Positions 44,820 to 54,368 are shown, numbered from the stretch's first letter. The stretch is 64,000 nucleotides of DNA from Verrucomicrobiota bacterium (GCA_030835305.1 JAURPJ010000038.1:1-64000), one strand, 5' to 3'. Notes: generated by a model from the sequence alone, not told the origin. Translations and numbers: made by a program.

Positions 44820-45488
44820 TCAAAGCGGGAGCTCTTCCTTCTGCCCCAAAAATTTTGGGGTAGTTTTCAAGACATTGACATCGAGCCACATCTTCACCCG
44901 GGCCAGTTTTTCCCGTGAATCGGTTTTCCTCGCAGCCGGACCGGTCACACTTTTCGCATTGAGACCGACCACTTCCAGGCCAACCGATTCCGCCAAGTAG
45001 ACTGCTCGTTCGTTGTGAAATTTCTGCGAGATTAAAACCATTTTCTCCACTCCAAAGATCTCTTTGGCCCGCACCACTGAATCCAATGTCCGCAGTCCGG
45101 CGTAATCACAAACGATCTTGTCTTCAGGCACTCCCTCCGCGACCAAAGCATCTTTAATATCCTGTGGCTCATTGTAGTCATGGAAATGATTGTCACCTGA
45201 GACGATGAAGCACTTCACCTTTCCCGCATTCCACACGGCAACCGCCGCCTCGATACGATATTTGAAGTAGAGATTCTTCCGCCCTTGAAAGCTCTTGTTA
45301 CAGCCAAAGACCAAAGCGACATTGGTCTCGGGAACATCGCTCGCATCTTCATAGAGCTTCCCCTCTGCCGCTTTCGAGGCAGCGTGATCCGCATAAAAAA
45401 TCAAAGATCCGGAGAGCAGAATACCCGCCACTCCCAGCAAAAAGAGCCACTTCACCACCTTTAAAAAAACCTTGGCTTTCTTCATCAT
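44820..45488 (-). CDS. SanA/YdcF-like (DUF218) membrane protein
   Basis: A 222-residue protein with one N-terminal membrane helix (VVKWLFLLGVAGILLSGSLI). A DUF218 domain follows: VALVFGCNKSFQGRKNLYFK, KCFIVSGDNHFHDYNEPQDI and KMVLISQKFHNERAVYLAES. SanA-type proteins affect envelope barrier and vancomycin resistance in E. coli, with an unknown reaction. Its ATG overlaps the SDR stop (four bases), so it is the last gene of the fucose operon transcript although its role there is unclear. The gene ends just after the element's right flank. Confidence 0.88.
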   Translation of the reverse strand: MMKKAKVFLKVVKWLFLLGVAGILLSGSLIFYADHAASKAAEGKLYEDASDVPETNVALVFGCNKSFQGRKNLYFKYRIEAAVAVWNAGKVKCFIVSGDNHFHDYNEPQDIKDALVAEGVPEDKIVCDYAGLRTLDSVVRAKEIFGVEKMVLISQKFHNERAVYLAESVGLEVVGLNAKSVTGPAARKTDSREKLARVKMWLDVNVLKTTPKFLGQKEELPL

Positions 45489-46267
45489 GACTTTCTGTCG
45501 TTCCGATAAGATCGATCCAGGTGCACATACCCTCCATCCGAATAGATAATCTGCCCGGTGGTATGGCTCGATTTGTCGGAAGCTAAAAAGACGACCGCAT
45601 TCGCAATTTCTTCCGCACCTGTCATGCGCTGCCCCAGCGGGATGCGTTCACAAACTTCGGCAAGGTATCCAACGGGATCCTCTTTTCCTTGTGCCCATGA
45701 TTCATACATGGGCGTCAACACCTCAGCCGGGGCGACGGCATTCACACGAATTCCAAACTTCGCCAAATCGAGAGCCCACTCCCGCGTCAGCGCATTCATC
45801 GCTCCCTTCGAAGCCGCGTAACCTGAAGTTTCCCCCTGCCCGGTCTCAGGAACCTTCGAGGTCACATTCACGATGAAGCCTTTTGCTTCAATCAGGGCAT
45901 CCAGGGCATAATGAGTGAGCGCATAAACGTGCACGATGTTCCGCCGCAAAGACTGCACAAAATCATCCACTCCGCTGCGCAACGACACCCTGTCATTGAC
46001 TCCGGCGTTATGAACCAGCCCGTCGATCCGACCGAAATTCTCAAGGGTCTCCAAGATGGCATTCCGGCATGCCTCGTCGGAAGTGAGTTCGGCTTCAATT
46101 GCTCTCCCAGTCCCGAGCTTATCAATGAGTGTGCGCCCCTCTTCCTGCGTTCGTCCCACGATGACCGGAATGGCACCTTCGGCGGCAAATCCCTCGACAC
46201 ACGCCGCACCAATCCCCCTTGAGCCGCCAGTCACAACGACCACTTTGTCTTTCAGTCCCAGATCCAT
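45485..46267 (-). CDS. SDR family L-fucose dehydrogenase (predicted)
   Basis: A 260-residue short-chain dehydrogenase. The NAD-binding loop reads VVVVTGGSRGIGAACVEG and the active site YxxxK is in SGYAASKGAMNALTREWALD. The C-terminal signature SHTTGQIIYSDGGYVHLDRS and the N-terminus MDLGLKDKVVVVTGG are those of L-fucose dehydrogenases. It would oxidise L-fucose to L-fucono-1,5-lactone. The flanking fuconate dehydratase and keto-acid genes support this. The protein starts 11 bases after the dehydratase gene ends. Confidence 0.85.
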   Translation of the reverse strand: MDLGLKDKVVVVTGGSRGIGAACVEGFAAEGAIPVIVGRTQEEGRTLIDKLGTGRAIEAELTSDEACRNAILETLENFGRIDGLVHNAGVNDRVSLRSGVDDFVQSLRRNIVHVYALTHYALDALIEAKGFIVNVTSKVPETGQGETSGYAASKGAMNALTREWALDLAKFGIRVNAVAPAEVLTPMYESWAQGKEDPVGYLAEVCERIPLGQRMTGAEEIANAVVFLASDKSSHTTGQIIYSDGGYVHLDRSYRNDRKS

Positions 46268-46278
46268 CGACCCGAAGT

Positions 46279-47610
46279 CTAGTCCGTTTCAAACTCAAAG
46301 TGAACCCCACACTTTGCCTCGGGCCGCCCGCGCCAAACATCTCCGACCGGAAAAGTATGATCTCTCAAAAACTCCTCCCGGAATTCCAGACCCCACCCCA
46401 GAGCTTCAGGAGTGACGTAATGCCCTCCTTTCATCCGGACCGGTTGTTCAACCGCATCCTGCAAAAAATCGATATACTCGACCAATTGCGTTTCCGAATG
46501 CCCGCTCACCGCAATTTGATCCCACATTCCATAGTGCTGAATCATATTACAAAGGGCGATTCCACCTCCGTGCGGACAAACCGGCACGCCAAACTTCGCG
46601 GCCATCAAAATGATGGCCATGACATCGTTCACTCCGGCCACTCTCACGGCATCGATCTGGCAATATCCGATTGCTCCGCTCTTCAGCAGTTGCTTGAAAA
46701 TCACAGGCGAAGCCGCGTGCTCGCCACAGGCAAACCGAAACGATTCTTCCCTGAAGCTTTCAGAAAGTTCAAGATACCCCAGAACATCATCCCGGGCGAT
46801 CGGCTCCTCCACCCACTTCAGATCAAACGGTCCATAGTTCGAAACGTGCTTCTTCGCTTCCTCCACCCCCCAAAATTGATTGGCATCCACCATCAACGAT
46901 TGCTCGTCGCCAATCGCTTCCCGCATGAACCTGATCCGCGCCACGTCCTCGTAAGAATTCAAGCCCACCTTCACCTTGAAGGCGTCAAATCCTTGCTCCT
47001 GCAGTTTGCGAACCGTCGCCAAAATCGCCTCATCACTCAGCCCCAACCATCCGGCTGTGCAGTAGGCTTTCGGCCCGACATCGTTCATCTGCATCTCACG
47101 GGACGCCTTTTTTTGGGCCGCCTTTTTCAGAATTCCCAACGCCTCTTCAGGAGTCAACGCATCCTTCAAATTCCTCCAGTCGATACAATGAACTACGAAC
47201 TCCGGCTCAAGATCCACGAGCAGTTTCCAAAGCGGCTTCCCCTCGGACTTGGCCCACAAATCCCACATCGCATTAATGATCGCCCCACAAGCCATGCGAA
47301 AGACCCCGTCGTGCAACCAACGCAACTGGTGATGATCATTCAACCTCCGATACAGTTTCACCGGAGCCTCACAAAACTCCTCCAAAGTCGTGCCTACCAC
47401 CAAAGAGGCGAGGTCTTCGATTCCATAACCAATCCAGTCCGTTCCCGCCCCAACGGTGAAGACCACGGACACGCCTGTCAGCCCGCCGTCGGTTTCCAGA
47501 TGCAGCACTGCGGACGAATAATCCGGAGCTTTATGAAAAGGATCCGAGCCCAACATCTCGTCCGAGGTCGGAACCCGAACATCGATCACTTTCGCAGAAG
47601 TAATTTTCAT
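46279..47610 (-). CDS. L-fuconate dehydratase
   Basis: A 443-residue enolase-superfamily enzyme. The catalytic Lys is in FDAFKVKVGLNSYED (KxK), metal ligands lie in LMVDANQFWGVEE, LKWVEEPIARDD and RFACGEHAAS, and the His dyad in VPVCPHGGGIAL. The N-terminal capping domain starts KVIDVRVPTSDEMLGSDPFH, as in fuconate dehydratases. It removes water from L-fuconate to give 2-keto-3-deoxy-L-fuconate. Length is normal. It lies in the middle of the fucose operon. Confidence 0.93.
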   Translation of the reverse strand: MKITSAKVIDVRVPTSDEMLGSDPFHKAPDYSSAVLHLETDGGLTGVSVVFTVGAGTDWIGYGIEDLASLVVGTTLEEFCEAPVKLYRRLNDHHQLRWLHDGVFRMACGAIINAMWDLWAKSEGKPLWKLLVDLEPEFVVHCIDWRNLKDALTPEEALGILKKAAQKKASREMQMNDVGPKAYCTAGWLGLSDEAILATVRKLQEQGFDAFKVKVGLNSYEDVARIRFMREAIGDEQSLMVDANQFWGVEEAKKHVSNYGPFDLKWVEEPIARDDVLGYLELSESFREESFRFACGEHAASPVIFKQLLKSGAIGYCQIDAVRVAGVNDVMAIILMAAKFGVPVCPHGGGIALCNMIQHYGMWDQIAVSGHSETQLVEYIDFLQDAVEQPVRMKGGHYVTPEALGWGLEFREEFLRDHTFPVGDVWRGRPEAKCGVHFEFETD

Positions 47611-47614
47611 GCCG

Positions 47615-48472
47615 CTAGCGTTCTTTCACTGCCACTTGTTTTTGGGAGCCCAAGCCATCGATTCCCAGCTCAACCACATCGCCTTCTTTCAAATAGAAGG
47701 GCGGATCAAAGCCAAGCCCAACTCCAGCCGGCGTTCCGGTCGAGATCACATCGCCCGGCAGCAGGGTCATGAAATTGCTGAGATAGCTGATCACTTGTTG
47801 GATGTTAAAAATAAAATCCGAGGTGTTTCCATCCTGTAACTTCTCGCCATTCAAACTTAACCAAAGCCCCAGATTATTGGGATCAGCGACCTCGTCACTC
47901 GTCGCCAAATAGGGTCCAAATGGCGCGTAGGTATCAGCTGATTTCCCCTTCACCCACTGCCCTCCTTTCTCCAGCTGCCACTCGCGCTCCGAGTAATCAT
48001 TATGTACTCCATACCCGGCGACGTAATCCAAGGCCTCCTCTTCACTGACATACTTGGTCCGCTTTCCGATCACCACCGCCAACTCCACTTCCCAATCGGT
48101 CTTTTCGGAATCCCGTGGAATGACGATCTCATCATTCGGACCGGCCCAAGCGGTCGTCGCCTTAAAAAACACCACCGGCTCACTCGGTGGTTCCATCCCT
48201 GCCTCCTTGGCGTGCGAAGCATAGTTCAAGCCGATGCAGACAACCTTCGATGGGCGCGCCACCGCCGGAGCCAGCTTGACGTCACCAGCATTCACCCGAG
48301 GCAACGAATCCCCACGTTCTTGTAAAAACTTCTCCAGCCTCTCCAATCCATTGTTCTCAAAAAATGCCTCCCCCCAGTCCTCGCCAAATTCAGCGCAATT
48401 CAGGATCTCGGTTTCAGTCGTAAAAATACCAGGCACGACCGTGCCGTTCTCGTAATATCGGGTCAGTTTCAT
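47615..48472 (-). CDS. FAH-family hydrolase (2,4-diketo-3-deoxy-L-fuconate hydrolase)
   Basis: A 285-residue fumarylacetoacetate-hydrolase-type enzyme. The conserved fold strands are VVCIGLNYASHAKEAGMEPP, DWEVELAVVIGKRTKYVSEE and DVISTGTPAGVGLGFDPPFY, with metal-binding Glu and Asp residues. In the fucose pathway this family cleaves 2,4-diketo-3-deoxyfuconate into pyruvate and lactate. The gene lies between the dehydratase (four bases away) and the upstream dehydrogenase (13 bases). The neighbourhood supports this assignment; sequence alone could also suit other acyl-pyruvate hydrolases. Confidence 0.88.
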   Translation of the reverse strand: MKLTRYYENGTVVPGIFTTETEILNCAEFGEDWGEAFFENNGLERLEKFLQERGDSLPRVNAGDVKLAPAVARPSKVVCIGLNYASHAKEAGMEPPSEPVVFFKATTAWAGPNDEIVIPRDSEKTDWEVELAVVIGKRTKYVSEEEALDYVAGYGVHNDYSEREWQLEKGGQWVKGKSADTYAPFGPYLATSDEVADPNNLGLWLSLNGEKLQDGNTSDFIFNIQQVISYLSNFMTLLPGDVISTGTPAGVGLGFDPPFYLKEGDVVELGIDGLGSQKQVAVKER

Positions 48473-48485
48473 CAGTCTAAATTTT

Positions 48486-49235
48486 CTATCTCAACAAAGT
48501 CGCACCGCCATCGATATCATAAGCCGAGCCCGTAATGAAGGCGGCCTTATCCGAGCACAAAAACGCGGCTAGCTCCGCAACCTCGGACGGTTTCCCCATT
48601 CGCCCGATCGGTTGATATTCGGAAAGCTTTTGGAACATTCCGGCCCGCTCCTCTTCGGGGTAGTTTTTCTCCAGGTAACCATCCACAAATGGCGTGTGAA
48701 TCCGGGCCGGGCAAAGGCAGTTCGCTCGAATTCCTTCCGACAAATAGTCCCGGGCAACCGACAAGGTCATCGATAACGCCGCCCCTTTCGACATCGAATA
48801 AGCGAAGCGTTCTTGAATCCCAACCTTGGCCGCCATCGATGCCATATTCACAATCGCTCCGCCCCCGGCTTCGATCATCTTCGGAATCGCAAAGTGAATG
48901 CAGTGATAAATCCCCTTCACATTCACGCCATAAATCCGGTCCATTTCCTCGGGCGTGGTATCGCCAACTTTGCCGATCGAGGCAATCCCCGCACAATTCA
49001 CCAAAGCATCCACCTTTGCAATCTTCGCAAAAACCTCCCTCACCGAATCCGTCGACGACACATCACACGCGATGGATTCAGCACTGCCTCCGGCCTCCTC
49101 GATCAAAGCAACCGTCTCAGATCCGGCGGCCTCATCAAGATCGAGAATGACGAGATGACAACCATCTTCCGCCAGTCGCTGACAAATCGCCCTGCCAATT
49201 CCTGACCCACCTCCGGTAACAACTGCATCTTCCAT
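48486..49235 (-). CDS. SDR family 2-keto-3-deoxy-L-fuconate dehydrogenase (predicted)
   Basis: A 249-residue short-chain dehydrogenase with the NAD loop VTGGGSGIGRAICQRLAEDG and active site FAYSMSKGAALSMTLSVARD. It closes with ITGSAYDIDGGATLLR. It is the first gene of the operon and probably oxidises 2-keto-3-deoxy-L-fuconate to the 2,4-diketo acid. The gap upstream (49236 onward) holds the promoter, which I cannot define. The lactonase and sugar transporter are not in the window. Confidence 0.85.
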   Translation of the reverse strand: MEDAVVTGGGSGIGRAICQRLAEDGCHLVILDLDEAAGSETVALIEEAGGSAESIACDVSSTDSVREVFAKIAKVDALVNCAGIASIGKVGDTTPEEMDRIYGVNVKGIYHCIHFAIPKMIEAGGGAIVNMASMAAKVGIQERFAYSMSKGAALSMTLSVARDYLSEGIRANCLCPARIHTPFVDGYLEKNYPEEERAGMFQKLSEYQPIGRMGKPSEVAELAAFLCSDKAAFITGSAYDIDGGATLLR

Positions 49236-49715
49236 GGTTTGTTTCTACCGGGAATAAGTGCCAAATCTCTTCCCCCGAAGCAAGCACACACCCCCCGCCA
49301 CCCGGACAACCGTCGTCAAAAATTCGTTTTTGGGGCTACTCAAACGACAGCCACCTCCATCAAGAGCACCCCTACCGACTCCTTTCCCTCGAAAAGCCGG
49401 AAAGAATTCCTCAGCTACTTTCACTCTCCAAACTCAACTACGGCTTCAAGTTCTCCATCCCGGAGCAAGTTGTAAGTCCTACTCTAGGTCTTGGTTTTCG
49501 CATCATAATCGGTCTGCCAGAAATCATTGCCATGCGTGCTTTGGTCCACCACCTCGCCATTCACCTTGAGAACGAAGCCCTGGTGGGAACTTAAACCCGT
49601 GAAGGGGTTGGTCTCCAAATGCAGCAGTGCTAAAAAAGTCCGAAAAACGGATCCAGACGATAAACTGCTCATGTTCTCATGATTTCTTCTATTTCATAAA
49701 TTCGACTTTTTGAAT
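49236..49715. other. Intergenic region with a possible short relic
   Basis: About 480 bases upstream of the fucose operon and downstream of an ArsR relic. A 62-codon minus-strand frame at 49484-49672 ends with GFVLKVNGEVVDQSTHGNDF and could be a small protein or gene fragment. It has no clear signal or family. No terminator or repeat stands out. Confidence 0.35.
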
Positions 49716-50072
49716 ATGGAGACTAAGTCAACGCATATGGCAAAAAAGAGACAGATATCGCCCAAGGCTCTCGCAAAACTTGGAGCAGTGTTCAAGGTCC
49801 TCGGAGACATAGGGAGGTTGGCTCTTGTACAGGAACTCAAGCAGGGGGGGAAACCCGTTGGCGAACTTTTTAAACTAACGGATTAGGGACAAGCGACCGT
49901 TTCAAAAAGCCTCAAAATGATGAGCGAAGCTGGCTTGCTGGAGAGAAAGAAGGAGGGCGTGCGTGTTTTTTACCGGGTTGAAGACCGCCTCGTCTTTGAC
50001 TTGTGCGAGCTGGTTTGTGGGAAACTGAATCGCGACCACAAAGTTCTGAGCGAAATCGAGTATTCCATTTGA
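49716..50072 (+). pseudogene. ArsR-type regulator with an internal stop
   Basis: From the ATG at 49716 (or 49737) the frame encodes MAKKRQISPKALAKLGAVFK, a helix-turn-helix core and SEAGLLERKKEGVRVFYRVE, the pattern of ArsR-type repressors. A TAG at 49884-49886 interrupts it between FKLTD and GQATVSKSLKMM, in the middle of the recognition helix region. The frame remains open on both sides. A point mutation in a once functional regulator is the simplest reading. Its target genes are not obvious. Confidence 0.7.
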
Positions 50073-50157
50073 GTCTCACCGGTCTGCCCCCCGGGGCTGG
50101 TGAATCCAAAAAAGAGGGGGCAGGACGATCAATCACCTGCACAAAAAAGGCATCGCT

Positions 50158-50616
50158 CTAGGCTAAACTGATCACGAAGAACGGTCTCTTCTTGAGTTCT
50201 TCATCGAAGTTCACCAAAGCATGACCAAAACCCATTTGGGCTTCGTCCGGAGAATGAGACAAGGGCACAAAGACCTCCTGTTTTAAAAATTTCAGTTCCG
50301 CAACGGCCTCCTTCACCACGGTGTAGCCGCCATCAAAATTATGTTTTTCACGCAAACGATCCCAAATCATCTTTGCGCTGTGGCGCTGCTTGCAAGGCAT
50401 ATTCATGTCGGATTTTAAGACCTCCACAATCCAGTCATGGTTAGCATCAATCTTGGGTTCGGGCTTCTTGGGTCGCCGGTATCCGGGCGGAACCGAATGA
50501 GCCAACATCTTTTGAATAGTTTCCTAGTGCAGATCCTCTTCCTTCATCACAGGACGCTTACTACGCTTCTCTATCAGTAGTTTTCGGCGCACTCACGCCC
50601 ATTGTTCCATGTCCAT
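50158..50616 (-). pseudogene. IS21-type istA transposase relic
   Basis: Starting at the ATG at 50616 the minus strand reads MDMEQWA, a stop, VRRKLLIEKRSKRPVMKEED, a second stop (TAG), and then ETIQKMLAHSVPPGYRRPKK. This is the N-terminal order of IstA. It continues with MIWDRLREKHNFDGGYTVVK and QEVFVPLSHSPDEAQMGFGH, then ends in unrelated residues. No istB or end inverted repeat is seen. The copy is truncated and inactivated by two stops. Confidence 0.8.
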
Positions 50617-50859
50617 ATACAGGTATCCTTTCTTGAATTCATAGCGCTTTTACCCAGACCCGAAAACCGTATCGCTTTTGCCATGGCCTTTACCGGAAAG
50701 ATGGCGTTAGTCCATCTCGACTCTAAAAATGCATGAGGGCTACCCAATGAGGCTCATTTACACTAAAAATTGCTCTTTTCCCCTCCTCCAAAAAAAATTT
50801 TGCAAGGTGGGCGAAATTGGTAGTATAGTAACAATCTTTCTTTCTCACGAAGCCACCGT

Positions 50860-53070
50860 ATGTCCTGTTCTCTTTTCAAACTCAACCCGCAGTCAGGCAC
50901 GCAACCGTCGCGCTCATCCGCGTTGGCCATCGCAGGTGTTACTGTAGTTTTGCTAACCCCCTTTGCCTCCGCCAAAACCTGGGTGGATTCGACCGGGAAT
51001 CCGCTGAACGGGGATTTCCTTGGCTTAAAGGACGGCAAGGTGGCCATTCGTCTGGAGGATGGAAAGACGAACCAGATTCCATTGCAGGCTCTTTCAAAGG
51101 TCGATCAGGAGTTCGCAAAGAAGCGCAGCTTTACCTATAAGGCCGAGCTAGTCGCCCTTGCGGTCAGGCGGATCAATGCAGCAGTCGAGAATGGGCTCAA
51201 GGAGCAGGATCTGAAATACAACGGCGGGCTTAACGACCACATGTTCCTCCGTCGTATCTACCTCGATCTGGCGGGGCGCATTCCCAACTACAAGGAGGCC
51301 AGGGATTTCCTCAACTCGCGCAGTCCGCAGAAGCGTCAGGAGCTGATCACGAAGCTCCTCAGCTCGGTTGACTACACCAGCCACAACTACAACTACTTCG
51401 CGGAACAATTGCGCATCCAGTCGCGCTTCCCCGGAACCGTCTTGCGCAACGACACTTTCATCTACTGGCTCAAGGAGCAGATTCAGACGAACCGTCCCTA
51501 CGACGAGCTGGTGCGTGAACTGATTACCGCTGAAGGCCGCATTTGGGATAATCCCGCGGTGAGCTATCACCTCCGGGACAAGGACATGAAACTCGATCAT
51601 GTCGCCTTCATGGGAAAAGTGTTCCTCGGTACCGACATCACTTGCGCGCAGTGTCATGACGATCCCTTCAGCAACTGGACGCAGTACGAGTATTACGAGC
51701 TTGCGGCCTACCTCTCCGGTTTGGAGCACAAGGGACCCAAGCCCAAAAACACTGCCATCCCGAACCGAAAGCAGATCGAGCAGTATCTGGCCCAGAAGAA
51801 CAATCTCGATCCCAGTAAGGAGGAGGATAAGGAAAAGCTCCGCAACTTAGTTCGCCGCTATGACCGTCCGCTGCGTGACATCGACCGAGCTGGCGAGTTC
51901 GTGGTCCACAGCGTAAAGGACCGCCCGATGCGTCTTCCCGCGACCTACCAATACGATGACGCCATGCCACAGGAGGTCGTTCCACCCCGTATTCTCTTTG
52001 GAAAAGAACAGGGTGCCGCGGTGGCCGCCCTCACTCCCCGCGAGCGCCTTGCCGCTTGGTTGACCTCCCGCGACAACAAGAAGTTTGCAATGAATATCGC
52101 CAACCGGATGTGGGCCAAATTCATGGGCCGCGGGGTCTCCGAACCGCTCCACAACATCAACCCGCGCAAGGCTTACAATCCTGAACTCCTCAAGGTTCTC
52201 GCCGAGGAAATGCTAGTTCTCGATTTCGACCTCAAGGCCTTTGCTTGGGTCATCGTCAACACCAAGGCCTATAACCAGCTCGCCACCCGCACCAAATCGT
52301 CCGAAGCGGATCCTTATTATTTCCAGGGACCCATCCTACGCCGCATGACCGCAGAACAGGTCTGGGATTCCATGATGACCCTCATGCTTGGGGACCCGAA
52401 TCAATTCCGCCTCGAGTCCGGTGAGGAAGTTAACGAAGTGATGAACCTGGCCGGCCAGAGCCCTTCCTCGGTCGAAGCCTTCCTCGCTTCGCTGGATGAA
52501 TACAACAAGTTCCGTCCCGAAAACCTCATCGTGAACGCCGAGGGTGTTTCCATTCTCGAAGCCAAGTTGGCCCCTCAGGAAACGGCGGGGGCATTTGGCA
52601 CAAACCTGACGAGGCCTCCCTTCAAAAAGATGGAAGGCAAGTCCGCTGAGGGAGCGATGGCCGAACTGATGAACCAGGCCAAGAAAAAGAAGATCCTCCT
52701 CGCCCGCGCCTCCGAGCTTCCACAGCCCTCCGACCCGGCTCACTTCCTAAGCCAATTTGGCCAGTCGCAACGCACCTTTGTCATCCGGGCGAGCTCGCTC
52801 GACGGGTCGGTGCCCCAGGTCATGGAGCTTATGAACGGTTACACCACCGAGATTCTCACCCAGCCGGGTTCCAAGATCTTTATGGACATGAAGAATCTCC
52901 GCTCGAACTTCGAGAAAGCAGATGTCGTCTTCATGAGCATTCTCAGTCGCCGCGCGGTCGGCAACGAACACAACCTCATCGACAAGGAGCTTCGCTCTGG
53001 AAGCGACGAGGTCTTTGCCGACCTCATCTGGGCCCTCCTCAACACTCCTGAGTTCCTCTTCGTCAAGTAA
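50860..53070 (+). CDS. DUF1549/DUF1553 protein with N-terminal SHD1-like domain
   Basis: A 736-residue exported protein. After a signal-like segment (ALAIAGVTVVLLTPFASA) an SHD1-like domain spans about residues 40-85 (TWVDSTGNPLNGDFLGLKDG). A DUF1549 part begins MFLRRIYLDLAGRIPNYKEA, with a CxxCH in DITCAQCHDDPFSNWTQYEY, and a DUF1553 part follows (FAMNIANRMWAKFMGRGVSE). Unlike the earlier paralogue it lacks the N-terminal CTKCH haem module. It is 20 bases upstream of a DUF1501 gene. Confidence 0.9.
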   Translation: MSCSLFKLNPQSGTQPSRSSALAIAGVTVVLLTPFASAKTWVDSTGNPLNGDFLGLKDGKVAIRLEDGKTNQIPLQALSKVDQEFAKKRSFTYKAELVALAVRRINAAVENGLKEQDLKYNGGLNDHMFLRRIYLDLAGRIPNYKEARDFLNSRSPQKRQELITKLLSSVDYTSHNYNYFAEQLRIQSRFPGTVLRNDTFIYWLKEQIQTNRPYDELVRELITAEGRIWDNPAVSYHLRDKDMKLDHVAFMGKVFLGTDITCAQCHDDPFSNWTQYEYYELAAYLSGLEHKGPKPKNTAIPNRKQIEQYLAQKNNLDPSKEEDKEKLRNLVRRYDRPLRDIDRAGEFVVHSVKDRPMRLPATYQYDDAMPQEVVPPRILFGKEQGAAVAALTPRERLAAWLTSRDNKKFAMNIANRMWAKFMGRGVSEPLHNINPRKAYNPELLKVLAEEMLVLDFDLKAFAWVIVNTKAYNQLATRTKSSEADPYYFQGPILRRMTAEQVWDSMMTLMLGDPNQFRLESGEEVNEVMNLAGQSPSSVEAFLASLDEYNKFRPENLIVNAEGVSILEAKLAPQETAGAFGTNLTRPPFKKMEGKSAEGAMAELMNQAKKKKILLARASELPQPSDPAHFLSQFGQSQRTFVIRASSLDGSVPQVMELMNGYTTEILTQPGSKIFMDMKNLRSNFEKADVVFMSILSRRAVGNEHNLIDKELRSGSDEVFADLIWALLNTPEFLFVK

Positions 53071-53090
53071 ACCTCCAACTCCGCCTCTCA

Positions 53091-54368
53091 ATGATAGACA
53101 CTTTTAAGAATTTCGACGACATCGACCGTCGCGACTTCCTCACCGGAACGGCCGCCGCCGCTCTCGGGGTAAGCATTCTTCCCAACCTTGCGGTTGGCGA
53201 AGAACAGGAAGTCATCAAGCCCGGCGCGCACGCCACAGCCAAGAACGTCATCTTCCTCTACATGGCGGGCGGAATGCCGCATGTGGACACCTTTGATCCC
53301 AAGATTCCCAGCCATATCGCCGGGGGCTCCTCTCCGATCGCTACAAACGCGAGTGGACTTCAGATTGCCAGTCACCTCCCCAATATGGCCAAGCAGGCCG
53401 ACAAGTTTGCGGTGGTGCGTTCCATGACCACCAAGACCGGTGATCATGCCGGCGGGAACTACCTCATGCACACCGGCTTCAGCCGGCAGCCCGGCCAAAG
53501 CCATCCGCAAATGGGATCATGGGCGCAGCACTTTCTCGGTCGCCGCAACAAGCTCATTCCAGACAGCATTGTCATCGGAGGCGGAAACCCCGGACCAGGA
53601 TTCTTCCGTCCCGATCACAGTCCGCTTCCCATCGGCGACCCCAGCCGCGGCCTCAAGGATCTCGTTCCCAAGATCGATAAGAAGCGCTTCGAGCGCCGCA
53701 TGAAGTACGCCAAGGCTTTTAGCGAGACCTTTGAGGAAGGGTTTCCACACGACGACGTACGCGCCTATGCGGATTTCTACGAGGAAACAGTCAAGCTCTT
53801 TGACGACAAGACCACCGAACTTTTCGACATCAACAAGGAGCCTGCCGAGATAAAGAGCCTTTATGGCAATTCCCGCTTTGGGCGGGGCTTGCTCCTCGCC
53901 CGTCGCCTCGTCGAAAACAACGTTCGCTACGTCGAGGTCCAGCTTGGTGGTTGGGACGGCCAGCACGGGAACTACAACGCCGGGGCAAACCGTGCCAGTG
54001 AGATGGACGGGCCGGTGGCGGCTTTGTTACAGGACCTTGAAGCCCGCGGACTCCTCAAGGAGACAATGGTCGTTCTCACCACCGAGTTCGGCAGGACTCC
54101 AAAGATCAATCAACGTGGCGGACGCGATCACTTCCCGAAAGCGTTCTCGGTTATGCTTGCCGGCGGCGGGGTCAATGGGGGCCAGTATATTGGTGAAACA
54201 GATGAGAATGCCAGCAGCATCAAGAGCGACCGCTTTGGGCCCAAGGATCTTCACACGACAATCGCCTATGCTCTCGGCCTACCAATCGACAAGCGGGTCC
54301 ACCCGGGCGGCGGACGTCCCTTCTTCGTGGGTGACCGTGGCAAGGTTATCAAGCAAGCCTTTGCGTGA
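53091..54368 (+). CDS. DUF1501 protein
   Basis: A 425-residue protein with a Tat-like N-terminus (DDIDRRDFLTGTAAAALGVS). Family strands are NVIFLYMAGGMPHVDTFDPK, VRYVEVQLGGWDGQHGNYNA and TMVVLTTEFGRTPKINQRGG. It is the partner of the DUF1549/DUF1553 gene, 20 bases downstream. Unlike the first operon there is no WD40 gene after it. A terminator follows. Confidence 0.92.
   Translation: MIDTFKNFDDIDRRDFLTGTAAAALGVSILPNLAVGEEQEVIKPGAHATAKNVIFLYMAGGMPHVDTFDPKIPSHIAGGSSPIATNASGLQIASHLPNMAKQADKFAVVRSMTTKTGDHAGGNYLMHTGFSRQPGQSHPQMGSWAQHFLGRRNKLIPDSIVIGGGNPGPGFFRPDHSPLPIGDPSRGLKDLVPKIDKKRFERRMKYAKAFSETFEEGFPHDDVRAYADFYEETVKLFDDKTTELFDINKEPAEIKSLYGNSRFGRGLLLARRLVENNVRYVEVQLGGWDGQHGNYNAGANRASEMDGPVAALLQDLEARGLLKETMVVLTTEFGRTPKINQRGGRDHFPKAFSVMLAGGGVNGGQYIGETDENASSIKSDRFGPKDLHTTIAYALGLPIDKRVHPGGGRPFFVGDRGKVIKQAFA

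Noticed and set aside
36804..44825. 10-bp direct repeat CGCCTCAAAG on both sides of the element as the attachment site
   Set aside because: Using it would place GpC-containing host DNA (36814-36843 and 44740-44815) inside the element, while AGTAAC fits the tract edges. It may be coincidence or an older event.
44681..44863. Small gene crossing the right element boundary
   Set aside because: It overlaps the integrase stop, starts with GTG and crosses the junction into host DNA with no conserved pattern.
45485..47772. Long plus-strand open frames over the fucose operon
   Set aside because: They are shadows of well-supported minus-strand enzymes with catalytic motifs.
49884..49886. Stop-codon readthrough or recoding of TAG/TAA in the ArsR, IS21 and 15410 genes
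   Set aside because: Different stop codons (TAG, TGA, TAA) occur in unrelated relics and intact genes here use normal stops, so decay is simpler.
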